Shown here in pieces: positions 63,671-64,000 of a stretch of 64,000 nt of DNA. Numbering within the stretch: position 1 is the first letter of the stretch; the number at the start of each line of letters is the position of its first letter. The translations under genes and the position numbers were made by a program. The stretch is from JADJOY01 sp046331705 [NCBI: bacterium] (GTDB lineage: Bacteria > JADJOY01), in contig JAXLQJ010000010.1 in the NCBI GenBank assembly GCA_046331705.1, positions 124,001-188,000 of the forward strand, given 5' to 3'. The notes below the pieces were generated by a model. The model was not told the origin of the DNA, ran no database searches, and saw only the letters and a program-made list of their open reading frames with translations.

Positions 63671-64000
63671 ATGGCGAGCCATACGTTCCGTCGCGCCGCG
63701 CTGGCCGCGCTCTTCGCGATCGTCGCGAGCTGCTCGGCGCAGATCTCGGTCGATCACGCTCCCTCGCTGGGCCGGCCCGCGAGCGCAGATCCGGGTGCGC
63801 CGGTCGGCTCGATGGGCGCCGCTGCGACGGCGGCGCCGATGGTCGTGGAGGTCGGGCCGATCGGGTTCACGGTCTCCGACATGGATCGCTCCGTGGACTT
63901 CTTCACGAAGGTGCTCACGTTCGAGAAGGAGTCGGACGTCGAGGTCGCGGGAGAGGCCTTCGAGCACCTGGAAGGCGTCTTCGGCGCGCGGGCGCGGGTG
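63671..64000 (+). CDS. VOC-domain (glyoxalase-like) lipoprotein, partial
   Basis: Starts at 63671, 13 nt after the GMC oxidoreductase stop, and runs off the right edge, so at least 110 residues are present. Signal and lipobox (ALFAIVASCSAQ), then an Ala/Gly/Pro linker, then the start of a vicinal-oxygen-chelate domain (VGPIGFTVSDMDRSVDFFTKVLTFEKES). Envelope-anchored VOC proteins are unusual. Likely in one transcript with the aquaporin and oxidoreductase. Confidence 0.82.
   Translation, partial: MASHTFRRAALAALFAIVASCSAQISVDHAPSLGRPASADPGAPVGSMGAAATAAPMVVEVGPIGFTVSDMDRSVDFFTKVLTFEKESDVEVAGEAFEHLEGVFGARARV

Overview
The window is very GC-rich bacterial DNA with dense, mostly intact genes. It looks like an environmental (possibly metagenome-assembled) genome. 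Several traits fit a Myxococcota-like or other former-deltaproteobacterial organism: MopE-type DxDGDG metal-binding motifs, Cys-rich GEQCDDGN repeats on secreted proteins, many lipoproteins, a PilT motor beside a chemoreceptor, and an elaborate conflict locus. This assignment is an inference. I found no rRNA, tRNA or CRISPR array.

Layout. 1-5.8 kb: end of a YeiH-type transporter, a lipoprotein, an orphan groES, typA and a secreted GH5 glycosidase. 6-9.2 kb: a PilT ATPase and a zinc-binding (CZB) methyl-accepting protein. 9.5-16.7 kb: secreted Cys-rich/MopE-type proteins. They are interrupted by a 3.6 kb insertion-like unit in which ~830 bp direct repeats flank a Panacea-type antitoxin, a toxin-like remnant and an IS1-family transposase, all frameshifted. 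16.8-32 kb (minus strand): hybrid histidine kinase, subtilase with a C-terminal tryptophan pentapeptide array, molybdopterin oxidoreductase, acyl-CoA ligase, AsmA-like protein, putative glycosidase, DUF481 protein, a 54-residue DUF5989 protein and a carbamoyltransferase. 32-42.9 kb: DUF4139 protein, phosphatase and small kinase in an overlapping run, NDH-2-like oxidoreductase with a repeat-built membrane protein, a second subtilase-like protein and a FadL-like outer-membrane protein. 43-49.6 kb: a clean glucose-6-phosphate/pentose-phosphate operon, rpiB-pgi-gnd-zwf-glk-pgl, closed by a terminator.

49.9-59.4 kb is the most interesting part. A conflict-type gene set (Trypco2, trypsin-like peptidase, MoxR ATPase, and a large protein ending in two formylglycine-generating-enzyme-like domains) runs directly into a diversity-generating retroelement (DGR). 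The DGR has an HRDC-type accessory protein, a reverse transcriptase, a 128-bp template repeat (TR) at 58069-58196, and a second FGE-like gene. Two variable repeats, VR1 at 56147-56274 and VR2 at 59106-59232, form the C-termini of the two FGE-like proteins. VR1 differs from the TR at 17 sites, 16 of them adenines in the TR. VR2 differs by 14 substitutions at adenines, 2 elsewhere, and loss of one base at a TR adenine that shifts the frame. The natural reading is that an NTPase-centred conflict system has its C-type-lectin-fold sensor surface diversified by adenine-directed mutagenesis.

59.7-64 kb: anti-sigma-like zinc-finger protein, DoxX protein, bufferin-like Cys-rich peptide, aquaporin, GMC oxidoreductase and the start of a VOC-domain lipoprotein.

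Caution: two stretches (about 11.05-14.0 kb and 50.5-55.2 kb) carry dense frameshifts. In the first, comparison of the two repeat copies shows several single-base losses in G runs, a typical long-read error. The broken genes there may be intact in the living cell.
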